From Spirochaetia bacterium (GTDB taxonomy: Bacteria; Spirochaetota; Spirochaetia; Sphaerochaetales; Sphaerochaetaceae), in contig JAKVOU010000001.1 of the NCBI GenBank assembly GCA_022482625.1, forward strand, positions 2,838,784 to 2,902,783: 64,000 nt of DNA, in the 5' to 3' direction. Under the pieces are notes generated by a model that saw only the letters and a list, made by a program, of their open reading frames with translations, was not told the DNA's origin and did no database searches. Within the stretch, counting starts at the first letter, position 1; every line of letters begins with the position of its first letter. Shown in pieces: positions 8,019 to 16,832 of this stretch. The position numbers and the translations under genes are program-made.

Positions 8019-8882
8019 ATGAAACTAGGATTTAATGAAGGCTGTGACCGCTTCTGCAAGGATCACTCAGTCATGAAAGACTTGGAATACTGTGAGAAGT
8101 ATGGATTTGAATTCATCGATGTACAGTCATGGTGCTTGGAAAAGGATCTGGAAGCAAAGAAATACAAATTGGAGGATTTGGCTGACTATTTTAAGACACA
8201 CAAAATCAAGATGCTATCCTACAATGCACTGGAAGGATTCAACATGAAGCAGACAACAGACGAGAAGGAAGCTGTCATGAGTAAGCTTGATGAGATCATC
8301 AGACGTTGCAACATACTCGGTTGCAAGATGATCGTAGTCGTACCTACGCAGAACATCACCTACAAAGCTACCAGAACTGAGATAAGGGAAGATGCCGTAG
8401 CCGTACTCAGAGAAATGGTAGAGAAGTGCAAGCCCTTTGGTATCAAGCTTTCCCTTGAGTTCTGTGGATGCCCTGGCATGACCATCAATCGGTTTGAAGA
8501 TGCCTATGCAATTGCCGAGGAAGTAGATTCACCTTTTGTCGGGCTTACGCTAGACCAGTATCATTTCCATGCAATGGGATCTTGCTGGCAGGACCTGGAA
8601 AAAGCAGACGGCAGCAAGATATTCATCTGGCATCTCAACGGCATGGAGGATATGCCATGCGGCGCAGCCTACAATACCGATGAGATCCGGTTATGGCCTG
8701 GAGATGAGGGAGATTGCCTTGACCATGGACGATATGCCAGGACATTGAAAAAGATCGGTTTTACCGGTAATGTCTGTACTGTAGAAGTATTCAGACCGGC
8801 TTACTATCTGCTGAGTCAAGAAGAAAACGTAAGGATTGCAGCAGCAAAGACAAAGGCTCACGTCGAAAAATACTGCAGATAA
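8019..8882 (+). CDS. Sugar phosphate isomerase/epimerase family TIM-barrel enzyme
   Basis: 287 residues of the xylose-isomerase-like TIM-barrel family. Candidate metal ligands occur at the expected strand ends: SLEFCG, LTLDQYHFHAMG, FIWHLNGMED and TVEVFRP (Glu, Asp/His, His, Glu). Such enzymes isomerise or epimerise ketoses, inosose or related sugars in the cytoplasm; the substrate is not evident. The start at 8019 follows AAAAGGAGAATTTT at good distance, and the family N-terminus MKLGFNEGCDRF begins there. A LacI regulator follows 13 bases after the stop and is probably co-transcribed. The ISL3 element ends less than 200 bases upstream. Confidence 0.82.
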   Translation: MKLGFNEGCDRFCKDHSVMKDLEYCEKYGFEFIDVQSWCLEKDLEAKKYKLEDLADYFKTHKIKMLSYNALEGFNMKQTTDEKEAVMSKLDEIIRRCNILGCKMIVVVPTQNITYKATRTEIREDAVAVLREMVEKCKPFGIKLSLEFCGCPGMTINRFEDAYAIAEEVDSPFVGLTLDQYHFHAMGSCWQDLEKADGSKIFIWHLNGMEDMPCGAAYNTDEIRLWPGDEGDCLDHGRYARTLKKIGFTGNVCTVEVFRPAYYLLSQEENVRIAAAKTKAHVEKYCR

Positions 8883-8895
8883 AGGATATCGGTTG

Positions 8896-9930
8896 ATGGC
8901 CGTCACTATTCAGGAAATAGCAGAGAAAGCACATGTTTCGCGTGGTACGGTAGACCGTGCCCTTAACAACAGGAAAGGGGTCAATCCGGAAGTTGCGGAC
9001 CATGTGAGGGCAATTGCAAAAGAATTGGGCTATACTCCAGATATTGCAGCGAAGTCACTTGCAAACAGGAGATACCATCGGAAAAAGATAGGTATACTTG
9101 CCTTTTCTGATGCAAGGCCTCTTTTCGGCATGCTGCAGGACGGTATACGTGACGGCTTGAAGATGTACAAGGACCTTGGGTTCAGAATCGAACTTGTTGT
9201 CCAACGCGACTATGATCCAGAGGAGCAGGTTCGTCTTATTGACCAGCTGATGGCACGGCATATAGACGGACTTGCACTTACACCGATCAATGATGTACAG
9301 GTCAGGACGAAACTCCAGGAGCTGGAAGCAAAGCATATTCCCATTGTCTGCATGAATACCAGTATCGAAGAAGTACATTACTTGGCTTATGTCGGCTGTG
9401 ACTACTTGAAGACCGGCTACGTCGGTGCGGATTTGTTCGGCTTCCTTGCCCATGGAGAGAAAGAAGAGATTGCGGTTATAGCTGGTTCCCGCGAGAACCT
9501 TGGAGTAGAAGAACGCGTCAAAGGCTTTCTGGAAAATATCAGATTGAACTATCCAAACCTCCAGGTCATTGAAGTCCTTCATAATGATGAAAATGGTGAG
9601 CTTTCCTACAAGATGACCAAGCAGCTGCTGCAAAGGCATGCAGATGTCAGAAACATCTGCTATGCAGGTCCTTTCCCTGGAAAGGGAATTCAGGCAATCA
9701 TCGATGAAAGAGGTAAGAATGACCTGCATATCATCACATATGATGAAACTGCCGACATAAAACAATTGCTCAAAGACGGGCTGACTATTGCTACGATAGG
9801 CCAGGATCCCTATGCACAGGGATTCAATGGTATCCAGATCCTATGTAATTATCTTTTGACAGGTGCAACCTGTTCCCCCGTCCAGCAGTTAACCCAAATC
9901 GTCGTCCTTATGAAGAATTGCCTACCATAG
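8896..9930 (+). CDS. LacI-family transcriptional regulator with ribose-type sensor
   Basis: 344 residues. The helix-turn-helix is at residues 4-24 (TIQEIAEKAHVSRGTVDRAL) followed by the hinge helix region (GYTPDIAAKSLANRR). The remaining 280 residues form a periplasmic-binding-protein-like sensor of the ribose/galactose type (IGILAFSDARPLFGMLQDGIRDG, VMTQDPYAQGF-like GQDPYAQGFNGIQ at the end). The ATG at 8896 has AAAGGAT upstream and starts the DNA-binding domain. It is encoded directly after the isomerase, so it probably controls that operon in response to the sugar substrate. No operator was identified. Confidence 0.88.
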   Translation: MAVTIQEIAEKAHVSRGTVDRALNNRKGVNPEVADHVRAIAKELGYTPDIAAKSLANRRYHRKKIGILAFSDARPLFGMLQDGIRDGLKMYKDLGFRIELVVQRDYDPEEQVRLIDQLMARHIDGLALTPINDVQVRTKLQELEAKHIPIVCMNTSIEEVHYLAYVGCDYLKTGYVGADLFGFLAHGEKEEIAVIAGSRENLGVEERVKGFLENIRLNYPNLQVIEVLHNDENGELSYKMTKQLLQRHADVRNICYAGPFPGKGIQAIIDERGKNDLHIITYDETADIKQLLKDGLTIATIGQDPYAQGFNGIQILCNYLLTGATCSPVQQLTQIVVLMKNCLP

Positions 9931-10735
9931 GAACTATATTGTAATTCACGATACATCCTTTTGCATTTGCTAATAGTAAATTATTTGCATTGGTGGCAAT
10001 ATACCGTTGTTCAACAATAGCATCATACCTGTTTCATTTTTATTATGATAGTTTGACATGTAATTAGATCAAGTTGCAATTTCTGTTTCACTGATTATTT
10101 GATTTATTGTTTCAAAATGGATACGAATAAGTAGCTTTTTATTTTTGTTATTTGAGTTTTTTTACAAAAATAAAATATATATCTGAAGTTTCGCAGTTGA
10201 TCAGGCACTCGCTTTCAGGTTCTCTCCGAGGGCATCGGGAAGGTGCTTCAGGAAGATATCCATCAGCCTTGTCCTGTCCGGCTCAGAAAGACAGAAGGAC
10301 TGTGCAATGTCATCGAAGACGGCCCTGATAATGAGGGCCAGAGCCGCCTGAGCGGAGATGTCCGCCAGCTGGTCGCACATGTAGAAGAACAGCTCGCCGA
10401 TCGTCCTTTCGTCAACATCGCTGCGTTCCATGACGGCCAGCATCATGTACTGGATGAGGACCAGGGAGACATAGCTGACGATGCTGCCGTAGTGGCGGCA
10501 CTGGCAGCCCTTGGTGATGTGCAGCACGTTCTTGCAGACCTTGTAGAATACCTCCGTCGATTATCCCGTTTGCGGAATAAGAGATCTTATTCCGTAATTC
10601 TGAATTATTCCGCAAAAGTAGCTAAAATGGCATTTGAACACATAGGATAGAAATCAACACCAGAAAATACGGAATAATTCTGCAGCGAAAAACACCCATG
10701 CTGTCATTCTTCCATTCCAAGAAAGGAGGAATGCA

Positions 10736-10840
10736 ATGCACGGAGATGATTCCAGGAAAGCAACGGGCATCGTCACAGAGTATTATGCCCATCATGATTA
10801 TTCTGAAAGCCGACGGGATGCCGTCATTGCTACGTTCTGA
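10736..10840 (+). CDS. Small ORF (34 aa) in the iteron-rich insert
   Basis: MHGDDSRKATGIVTEYYAH begins 6 bases after a strong ribosome site, AAAGGAGG, and stops after 34 codons. It could be the surviving 5' end of a gene once carried by the element. No family recognised. Confidence 0.3.
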   Translation: MHGDDSRKATGIVTEYYAHHDYSESRRDAVIATF

Positions 10841-10957
10841 AAAATCATCACGACATACATCCCGAATTCCCGAAAATTTATATCCAATCCATACAAATGT
10901 TGAAATAACAACCTGTTTTGTCTATCCGGGTATTGCCATGCAGAGGTGACGACCACC

Positions 10958-11089
10958 ATGGCGTACATAAAACCGGACCAGGAGAAATTGCGGAAAGCCG
11001 TCGGACAGTCTCCGTCGGTCCAGGAATTGTCCGGCAAGGACAAGAGGGACTATGAAGAACTCAAGGCAAGGATGTGCGGCATACGCTGA
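10958..11089 (+). CDS. Small ORF (43 aa) in the iteron-rich insert
   Basis: A charged, probably helical 43-residue frame starting MAYIKPDQEKLRKAVGQSPS, preceded by AGAGGTG at 10943-10949. It ends just before the right-hand iteron cluster. It may be a remnant of an element-encoded protein; no family recognised. Confidence 0.3.
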   Translation: MAYIKPDQEKLRKAVGQSPSVQELSGKDKRDYEELKARMCGIR

Positions 11090-11669
11090 TGGAATTATTC
11101 CGCATCTTCTCTTCCGGAAGTTGGCTACGGCATCCCGTTCGCTGTTTCAGGCCGTTTTGCGGAATAATTCAGGATTACGGGATAACGTCGTCCACCTTCT
11201 CGAGTATAGGTGGCAGATGTCCTCGTCGCTGAGCGAGGTGTCGGTGCAGAGGATGACGAGCCAGTCCTTGCGGTTGGCACGGTGAGAGACGAAGACCATC
11301 CTGGCCGGTATCCTGGTGGTCGTTCCGTCCTTGCCGAATACCACGGTGATGTCGGCCCAGAGCCTTATGTGGGCCAGTCCCCTGCGCTTCCTGCTGTGGC
11401 TGTAAATGTACTTGTCGCTCACCATCTTCCCCTGCCATTCGAAGTGTATCCTTGAGGACTTCTTCACCATCCCGACGACGTTGTAGCCCATTGCGTGTAT
11501 CTTGGTCACCAGCCCCGGCATGGTGGGCCATGAGTCGAAGAGCACGTAGCCGGCCTCTATGCCGTTGCGCCTTGCCAGCGACAGCATGTCCAGGGCCACC
11601 TCGGGGGCCTTCTTCACCGATTCCCTGAGGGCGAAGCCCCTGTGTTTTTGTCAATCACTTTTTCAACTG

Positions 11670-11888
11670 ATGAAATATGAAATCATAGACAATTTCCTTC
11701 TGTTTAGGTTCATCTATGGCAGTCAAAGCGCAATTGAATTGGAGAATTTCAATTGTCTTATCACTACTGTTTCCAATCAGCTTCCAGCCTATTCAGGGAT
11801 TCTCATGGAATGCCTGATACAGCAAGCAGGAAAATATAAACCAAGAGGAAATGGCAGGCTTTTTCTTGGAAATTACAATGAGAACTGA
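11670..11888 (+). CDS. Hypothetical protein, possibly a gene fragment
   Basis: A 72-residue frame starting MKYEIIDNFLLFRFIYG. It lies just past the point where the IS4 relic breaks off and overlaps the 3' end of the oppositely oriented rloB-like gene by 16 bases. There is no convincing ribosome site. The composition is protein-like, so it may be the remaining 3' part of a gene destroyed by the transposase insertion, or chance. Confidence 0.2.
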   Translation: MKYEIIDNFLLFRFIYGSQSAIELENFNCLITTVSNQLPAYSGILMECLIQQAGKYKPRGNGRLFLGNYNEN

Positions 11889-12472
11889 TAATCTTTGACT
11901 ACTTCAGTAAAAAATTTATCGACATTGCTGTATGTGGCTTTTTCATCACCGACACAGGATATGCGAAGCTGTTCACAATTCTTGATAGCTCGGGGAAGTT
12001 TATCGTGCAAGAGTTGATACATGGAGTGTTTTTCCTGCCATTCTTTTTTTTTGTCATAGCCAGGAATATGACGATTCAATTCATCAATCACCGAACCCTG
12101 ATTGCTGTATGAATGAGAAGGCAAAAGAAAGTGAGCAAGAAACCACACTTCAAAAGATGGATTGCTATCCAGAAAGACAATCCCTTTGTTTCGGGCTTTA
12201 CGAAGGTCGTCTCTCGTCTTGCGTGTTAGAGTTGTATCGACATCATGATCAAAGGCACAGCAAATGATATCATAAACTCCGGAATCATAAGCTTTGAACG
12301 CCATTTTCAAAATAGCATCCAGACTGCTATGTGTTGCTTCCTTCGGAGAAACCGTCAGATTATGCAATCTTACTTCTCGTCTGAAGGAATCCAGATAAAG
12401 CTTTTCCGTGCTCCCTTCTGTAATGACCAAAATCGTTGTATTGCTCTTTCTATTTTTTGTTTTTCTTGGCAT
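11873..12472 (-). CDS. RloB-like protein, TOPRIM-type partner of RloA (AbiL-like defence)
   Basis: 199 residues. The N-terminus LVITEGSTEKLYLDSF carries the conserved glutamate of a TOPRIM-like fold, and CAFDHDVD at about residues 72-79 supplies the acidic pair. The FEVWFLAHF motif near residue 108 is characteristic of the RloB family. The gene overlaps the end of the upstream ATPase gene by 23 bases, so the two are translationally coupled. RloA/RloB pairs occur in bacterial defence islands and resemble abortive-infection AbiL systems; the nuclease is thought to be held in check or triggered by the ATPase. Activity here is inferred. A truncated second RloB lies at 34804-35106. Confidence 0.82.
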   Translation of the reverse strand: MPRKTKNRKSNTTILVITEGSTEKLYLDSFRREVRLHNLTVSPKEATHSSLDAILKMAFKAYDSGVYDIICCAFDHDVDTTLTRKTRDDLRKARNKGIVFLDSNPSFEVWFLAHFLLPSHSYSNQGSVIDELNRHIPGYDKKKEWQEKHSMYQLLHDKLPRAIKNCEQLRISCVGDEKATYSNVDKFFTEVVKDYQFSL

Positions 12473-13748
12473 TCATACATCCTTTGAGAGAAAAATAGCC
12501 ATCTGTCAGAGGATAACCGCCGAATTTACCTGCTTCATAGTAATATTTTCGACTGACATCCTTCCTCAGCCCTGTATAGTCAGTGATGGAAGTGTACTCG
12601 CATGCACCATCTTCTTTTTTCCTGGCAATCCAGATTTCATCATCCCTAAGCAATTTGCTGTCCATAAGATCAAGGATATGAGTCGTGAACAGCAACTGGC
12701 TGTCATTGCAATTATGAAGGAAAGACCTGATGAAGAATTCTATCAGTTCGATATGCAGGGAAGATTCTATTTCATCGATCCGCAGCAACTTCGGAATATT
12801 GCAGGAGAGTATCAGCGGCACCATCGTTTCGAGAAACCTTTGCGTTCCCTCTGATTCTTCATCCAAAGGCAATTCCATCGCATGTCCTTCAAATGTATGG
12901 GTAACAGACACATCCCATTGTTTCATATTCACTCCATTTTTCTTCAATTCTTCTACTACATCATGAGACATTTGTGTTTCCAGTTGCGTAGAAAAATCAA
13001 ATTCTTTCATCGTTATATCACTGATATCATGGAAATCAGCTGCTTTCAGTACTGAAATAACGTTGCGCTTTTCAATGGCATCGACGGACATGGCTGTAAA
13101 AATATCATAATAACGGTCCGGGGTAATGAGCGGTTCAGGCAACAAGCCACTCAGTACTTTATGGATAGAAGCCATGAAAGTTTGATTGAGGTTGGCCGCT
13201 CCACTGATCAACGATACGTTGTCCCTGATCATCTGGGAAATCTGCTTCTTTGTCCCTTTTATCATATCCCCCCATTTTACATGGGTACCGATACGGTTGA
13301 AGATAAGTTTCTTCTGGGACTTCGGGTAATAAACCAAAGATTCCTTAAAAACCTTATGTGCATCCATACTGAGTTCATAGACGAATCGCCGGGGTTCATT
13401 GGTCAAGGAGCCTTCAGGGACATGATAGAAGGTGATGGAAAAAAAACCGGGAGAGTTCCTGCAGGTTTCATCGAACAGGAAAGGGACATGTCCAGTCGGG
13501 GCGTCCGGCTTGATATTCTGGAAACTGTGAAGCATAAAATTCAAATAGTCCCGCAAAGCCACAAGCAATTTCGATTTTCCTGAAGCATTGGCACCATATA
13601 CACAGGCAATCTTCAACAATTTCTTCCCATCCGGCATCACACATACATGTAGGTCGTCATCGACATTGTTGGTCAATGCTGTTTCAAAACTGACGGTCTG
13701 CAACTCTTTGATACAATAGGTATTTGCTATCGAAAACTCCAATATCAT
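12450..13748 (-). CDS. RloA-like AAA ATPase of the AbiL-like defence pair
   Basis: 432 residues of the ABC/SMC-like ATPase family found in OLD- and Abi-type systems. The Walker A is GANASGKS (residues 52-59), and LLRIDEIESSLH is the Walker B with catalytic Glu, followed by the H-loop FTTHILDLM. The C-terminal region (EIWIARKKEDG, then KYYYEAGKFGGYP) matches RloA/AbiLi-type proteins. The start at 13748 has GGAGG 5 bases upstream and begins with MILEFSIANTYCIKEL, as usual for the family. Its stop overlaps the rloB-like gene. The ATPase probably senses infection and controls the TOPRIM partner. Confidence 0.85.
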   Translation of the reverse strand: MILEFSIANTYCIKELQTVSFETALTNNVDDDLHVCVMPDGKKLLKIACVYGANASGKSKLLVALRDYLNFMLHSFQNIKPDAPTGHVPFLFDETCRNSPGFFSITFYHVPEGSLTNEPRRFVYELSMDAHKVFKESLVYYPKSQKKLIFNRIGTHVKWGDMIKGTKKQISQMIRDNVSLISGAANLNQTFMASIHKVLSGLLPEPLITPDRYYDIFTAMSVDAIEKRNVISVLKAADFHDISDITMKEFDFSTQLETQMSHDVVEELKKNGVNMKQWDVSVTHTFEGHAMELPLDEESEGTQRFLETMVPLILSCNIPKLLRIDEIESSLHIELIEFFIRSFLHNCNDSQLLFTTHILDLMDSKLLRDDEIWIARKKEDGACEYTSITDYTGLRKDVSRKYYYEAGKFGGYPLTDGYFSLKGCMNAKKNKK

Positions 13749-13894
13749 GGAAACCTCCAAATCTATGTCTAGCACAGATTATCAACACTATATTCAAAAT
13801 TATATCATATTTCAACATTATTGTGTCATTTATTATAATAATTTTACATATAAGTTTGCGCCGTATTGTTAGCGGATAATTGAAACAAGAGTAT

Positions 13895-14158
13895 CCAGAC
13901 CAGTATCATCAGTCTTGCAGTTACAAAACTGTGTTGCCGGTCGGTTGCGATATGGCAATCCTTCTGGTTGATTCGTCTACTGTAAATTTCCTCATTCTTG
14001 TATTTGAGCCGCTCAGGATTGCCGGAACCTTCAAGAACCCCTTTGCGGACAATCTCAAGTATAAGCTTGCTGATTTTTTCCTAGGTCGTATGGTCATCCT
14101 TCAGTTATGAAGTGTATTCGTCGAAGCCCTTAGGTGAGAAAATGATATTAGTCCTCAT
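13895..14158 (-). pseudogene. yoeB: YoeB toxin pseudogene
   Basis: From an ATG at 14158 that overlaps the antitoxin stop by 11 bases, the minus strand reads MRTNIIFSPKGFDEYTS, then TAA at 14105-14107 where YoeB has the conserved Trp, then TAG at 14081-14083, and continues with ISKLILEIVRKGVLEGSGNP and IYSRRINQKD. The C-terminal part is out of frame, with CKTDD recovered in another frame. The segment is clearly a YoeB mRNA interferase made inactive by two stops and at least one frameshift. Confidence 0.88.
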
Positions 14159-14414
14159 GCAGTCCCAGCTTCTTAGCTTCTTCATCGGTGATGGTCTTCA
14201 CATTTCCTTTTTTCAGGGACTGCATAGCCTCATCAATCTTTGCCAGATACTGGGCATTGTTATAGACTTTTTCCATTTTTCTGAATTCGGTTTCAGAAAC
14301 CAGCACTACATTTTTGTTCTTGGTACGGGATACAATTACAGGCTCACCGTTTGCGGCGATGTCGCAGAAGTTCTTGAAATTGTCTCTCACGCTTATGGTA
14401 TTGGCAGTAATCAT
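14148..14414 (-). CDS. yefM: YefM/Phd-family antitoxin
   Basis: 88 residues with the typical N-terminal DNA-binding/dimer domain: MITANTISVRDNFKNFCDI, then GEPVIVSRTKNKNVVLVSETEF. The C-terminal tail that would wrap the toxin is also present (LGLHED end). A ribosome site GAGGTG precedes the ATG. In working systems YefM neutralises YoeB and represses its own operon; here the partner directly downstream is a pseudogene, so the antitoxin is an orphan that might still act as a repressor or protect against related toxins. A perfect 12-bp palindrome lies upstream. Confidence 0.9.
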   Translation of the reverse strand: MITANTISVRDNFKNFCDIAANGEPVIVSRTKNKNVVLVSETEFRKMEKVYNNAQYLAKIDEAMQSLKKGNVKTITDEEAKKLGLHED

Positions 14415-14445
14415 ACAGCACCTCGATCATTAAAATAGTACGGTT

Positions 14446-14457
14446 TTTCGTACGAAA
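14446..14457. promoter_or_regulatory. Palindrome upstream of yefM, candidate autoregulatory operator
   Basis: TTTCGTACGAAA is a perfect 12-bp palindrome 32 bases before the yefM start, with a second GTAC core at 14438-14441. YefM/YoeB operons are typically controlled by two short palindromic sites at this position. Confidence 0.4.
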
Positions 14458-14486
14458 TCAAGTCTTTGGCAAATTTATTGACTGGT

Positions 14487-14765
14487 TCATGTATCTTCCA
14501 CACTGTGCGGAAAGCAGACGATAGCCGGGGAAAGGCTCCCGAGCCCAATTACCATTAGGAGGACATAGGCATGGCAATGAAAGTCCTCATAAAGAGGCAG
14601 CACAGCATCGGCAAGGCGGTGAAGTTCACCACATTCAGCCCATAGCCCACATGCCACTGTATGTACCCCTGCTGTTCCGCTTCCCGGTGATTGTGCACCG
14701 CTGTTCCAGCCTAGGTAGGTATGGGGGTTACCGCTGTCGCGCAGTTGCGCCGTCTCCTTTCCCAT
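14487..14765 (-). pseudogene. Degenerate transposase fragment
   Basis: The minus strand reads AQLRDSGNPHTYLGWNSG near 14747-14700. The same sequence, better preserved as QLRDSGDPHAYLSTLEQRYT, occurs on the plus strand in the IS remnant at about 31677-31740. This shows that both are scraps of one transposon family. No intact copy is in the window. Confidence 0.5.
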
Positions 14766-14815
14766 ATTGTCGGCTTCCTCAGCATTGCGGTGCAGCCTTC
14801 TAATGTGGATACTTC

Positions 14816-15031
14816 GTGGGACTGAGCGTGTATTCGCATATCAAGCACATCTGGAAAAAGCTGAATCTGAAGGACCAGTTCGGGACCGTGGATGCCGCTA
14901 TCGACGAGATAAAGAACATACGGTACCTCGAGCACAAGCGCAAGGCGAAGATCGTGACCCCGTTCATCGGACGGCAACTGAAGGTCTGCAAATACTTTGA
15001 GCTCGAGATTCCAAAAGGATGCGGGTTGTAG
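14816..15031 (+). pseudogene. Transposase C-terminal fragment
   Basis: A 71-codon frame (GLSVYSHIKHIWKKLNLKDQ at the start, KAKIVTPFIGRQLKVCKYFE near the end) resembles the C-terminal tail of IS4-superfamily transposases (IS1634-like). Upstream catalytic parts are absent. It faces the opposite way to the scrap at 14487-14765, indicating rearrangement. Confidence 0.4.
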
Positions 15032-15217
15032 GCCAAGCAGATAAGCTTGAAGACAGGACGAAAGAACAAGAAGGCAGCCCAGGTATACAAAGACAAAGAG
15101 TCTGAGAACTCGGGGTGATGATTTATCTGATGACAACAATGGAAGATGAATCCTTTGATAGTAGCCGAAAGGATATTTCTTCAAAGTGAAAATACTTCGG
15201 GAATTTCAACATTCTGT

Positions 15218-16432
15218 TCAATTCCATTCTTCAGCAAGCAGGAAATCACGGATATTCCGGTGCTTGATCCCGTTCCGGCTCATATCAAGTTCGTCGAGTG
15301 ATACGACATATTTCGGATAGTTGTCACGGACGCTGTCAAATACCCTGAATTCCCTGTCGATCGTATCCTCGGATGCGAACAGGTACGTAACTTGGATATA
15401 GACCTTTTCACTTTGTTTTTCACAGATGAAGTCGATTTCTCGATTTCCTGTCTTTCCGACCATGACTTTATAGCCGCGACGCAGACTTTCCATGAAGACA
15501 ATGTTTTCCAGAATCATGTTGATGTCACGCATGTTGCCGCCGTAGACGGCTTCTCGGATGCCATGGTCGGCAAGATAATACTTGTCGTTGACGGAAAGGA
15601 TTTTCTTGCCGGAAATATCCTTCCGCCGTACCCGATAGAATAGAAAGGCATCGGTGCAGTATCTGATATAGTTCAATATCGTTTCCGTTGCTACCGTACG
15701 GTGCTCACTCCTGAAGTATTTCGAAATTGATGAAGCCGAAAAAAGCTGGCCGACATTGACGCTGAGATAGCCGATGACCCTTTCCAATAAATCAACGTCA
15801 CGGACATTGTTGCGTTTCACGATGTCTTTCAATTCGACGGAGTTGTAGACATCCTGCAGGTATTGGCGGCAAGGTCCTTCCTTGTAGCTGAGTTTCCCTA
15901 GATACGGCATGCCACCCAATACCAGATAGCGGGAGAAAGCATCACGGGCTGTAGCCTCAGGGACGGTCTCACGATACAGTTCCAGGAATTCTGAGAAAGA
16001 AAAGGGATAGACAGTGAACTCGACATATCTTCCTGCCAGATACGTGGCAAGTTCACCGGACAGAAGCTTTGCGTTTGAACCTGTAAGGTAGATGTCGCAG
16101 TCGGATTCTACCCTCAGTGAATTGATGCAGGTTTCCCATTCCTTGACCTCCTGTATTTCATCAAGGAAAAGATATGCTTTTCCTTGTATGGTGGAAATAC
16201 GTCTTAGCATTTCTGCATGAAGTGTCTCTGCTGTACAGAGATGGGCATTGGTCATGTCTTCAAAATTGATGCAGATGAAGTGATCTTCTGACAGTCCGCT
16301 GGCTTTGAGTTCTTCCTGGATAAGTTCAAGCATGACCGACTTTCCGCTACGACGGATACCGGTCAGCACCTTGATCAGGTCGTTTCCGATGAACGGTCTG
16401 ATATGCCTCATATACAGTTCTCGTTTGATCAT
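15218..16432 (-). CDS. ATP-binding protein of the AAA_14/DUF4143 family
   Basis: 404 residues. Walker A TGIRRSGKSVML (about residues 24-35) and Walker B AYLFLDEIQEVKEWE in the N-terminal AAA_14 domain are followed by YLTGSNAKLLSGELATYLAG (sensor region) and a C-terminal DUF4143 domain with ENIVFMESLRRGY and NREIDFICEKQS, the latter nuclease-like (D and E/K residues in a PD-(D/E)XK-like arrangement). The ATG at 16432 is preferred over 16447 because AAGGAG is correctly spaced before it. These proteins are abundant in gut anaerobes and spirochaetes; their role is poorly known. It is a single gene flanked by transposase scraps and an AT-rich gap. Confidence 0.88.
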   Translation of the reverse strand: MIKRELYMRHIRPFIGNDLIKVLTGIRRSGKSVMLELIQEELKASGLSEDHFICINFEDMTNAHLCTAETLHAEMLRRISTIQGKAYLFLDEIQEVKEWETCINSLRVESDCDIYLTGSNAKLLSGELATYLAGRYVEFTVYPFSFSEFLELYRETVPEATARDAFSRYLVLGGMPYLGKLSYKEGPCRQYLQDVYNSVELKDIVKRNNVRDVDLLERVIGYLSVNVGQLFSASSISKYFRSEHRTVATETILNYIRYCTDAFLFYRVRRKDISGKKILSVNDKYYLADHGIREAVYGGNMRDINMILENIVFMESLRRGYKVMVGKTGNREIDFICEKQSEKVYIQVTYLFASEDTIDREFRVFDSVRDNYPKYVVSLDELDMSRNGIKHRNIRDFLLAEEWN

Positions 16433-16832
16433 GGGGATCTCCTTCATTTGTTTTCCTATGAAAATATAGCATAGGTATAACTGAAATTCAATAACTTATA
16501 TTAAGTTTTGTAAGTTATAACTTATAAAAATATATATAAACAATAAATTATAAGATACAAATTTAAATAATTAAATAGGTAAATACCAAAGTTAAACTTG
16601 ATAATTTTGAATTCTCAGATAGATAATTCTTGTACAAATGAATATTAGTTTATTAGTATAACTTAGTAAATTTGTTTTTTTCCTGTCAATATCCTTGTTT
16701 CTCTACCAAAGTTGGAGTATAACAAAAGTAGTAATTGAAAAGTTAGATAGAATTGTTTATTATAATCGGTTGCGTTGTTTATAACGATATATCTGTAGTA
16801 TATTAGTTTGCAATACAGAAAAGGACTATAAT
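16433..16832. other. AT-rich intergenic region
   Basis: About 400 bases, very AT-rich, with no supported gene. It should hold the promoters of the flanking divergent genes (DUF4143 ATPase to the left, HD-GYP protein to the right). No distinct operator was recognised. Confidence 0.4.

Larger units (their letters stand above)
10560..11185. mobile_element. Non-autonomous iteron-rich element inside the IS4-type relic
   Basis: The insert begins ATTATCCCGT and ends ACGGGATAA, flanked by CGTCG on both sides (10555-10559 and 11186-11190), a likely 5-bp target duplication. Variants of TTATTCCG[CT]AA recur in both orientations near each end (about 10570, 10590, 10602, 10667, 11090, 11155). It encodes no transposase or recombinase. 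Two tiny open frames with ribosome sites are inside (10736-10840 and 10958-11089). It behaves like a MITE or deletion derivative of a larger element; the parental family was not recognised. Confidence 0.7.
10201..11640 (-). pseudogene. IS4-type transposase relic, 5'-truncated and split by an insertion
   Basis: Two pieces of one DDE transposase lie on the minus strand. The upstream piece (about 11640-11186) has YVLFDSWPTMPGL and ends in YSRRWTT; the downstream piece (10560-10201) resumes with EVFYKVCKNVLHITKGC and runs to the stop at 10201. Joined, they restore YSRRWTTEVFYKVCK, a perfect Y-(2)-R-(3)-E-(6)-K signature of IS4-superfamily transposases. The break is a 0.6-kb insert at 10560-11185. 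The N-terminal part is missing: the reading frame meets TGA just before 11640, where the sequence changes to that of the defence genes. It is not functional. Confidence 0.85.

Noticed and set aside
14711-15184. 157-codon minus-strand frame
   Set aside because: It runs antisense to the transposase C-terminal fragment at 14816-15031 and its Leu-rich text has no family features.
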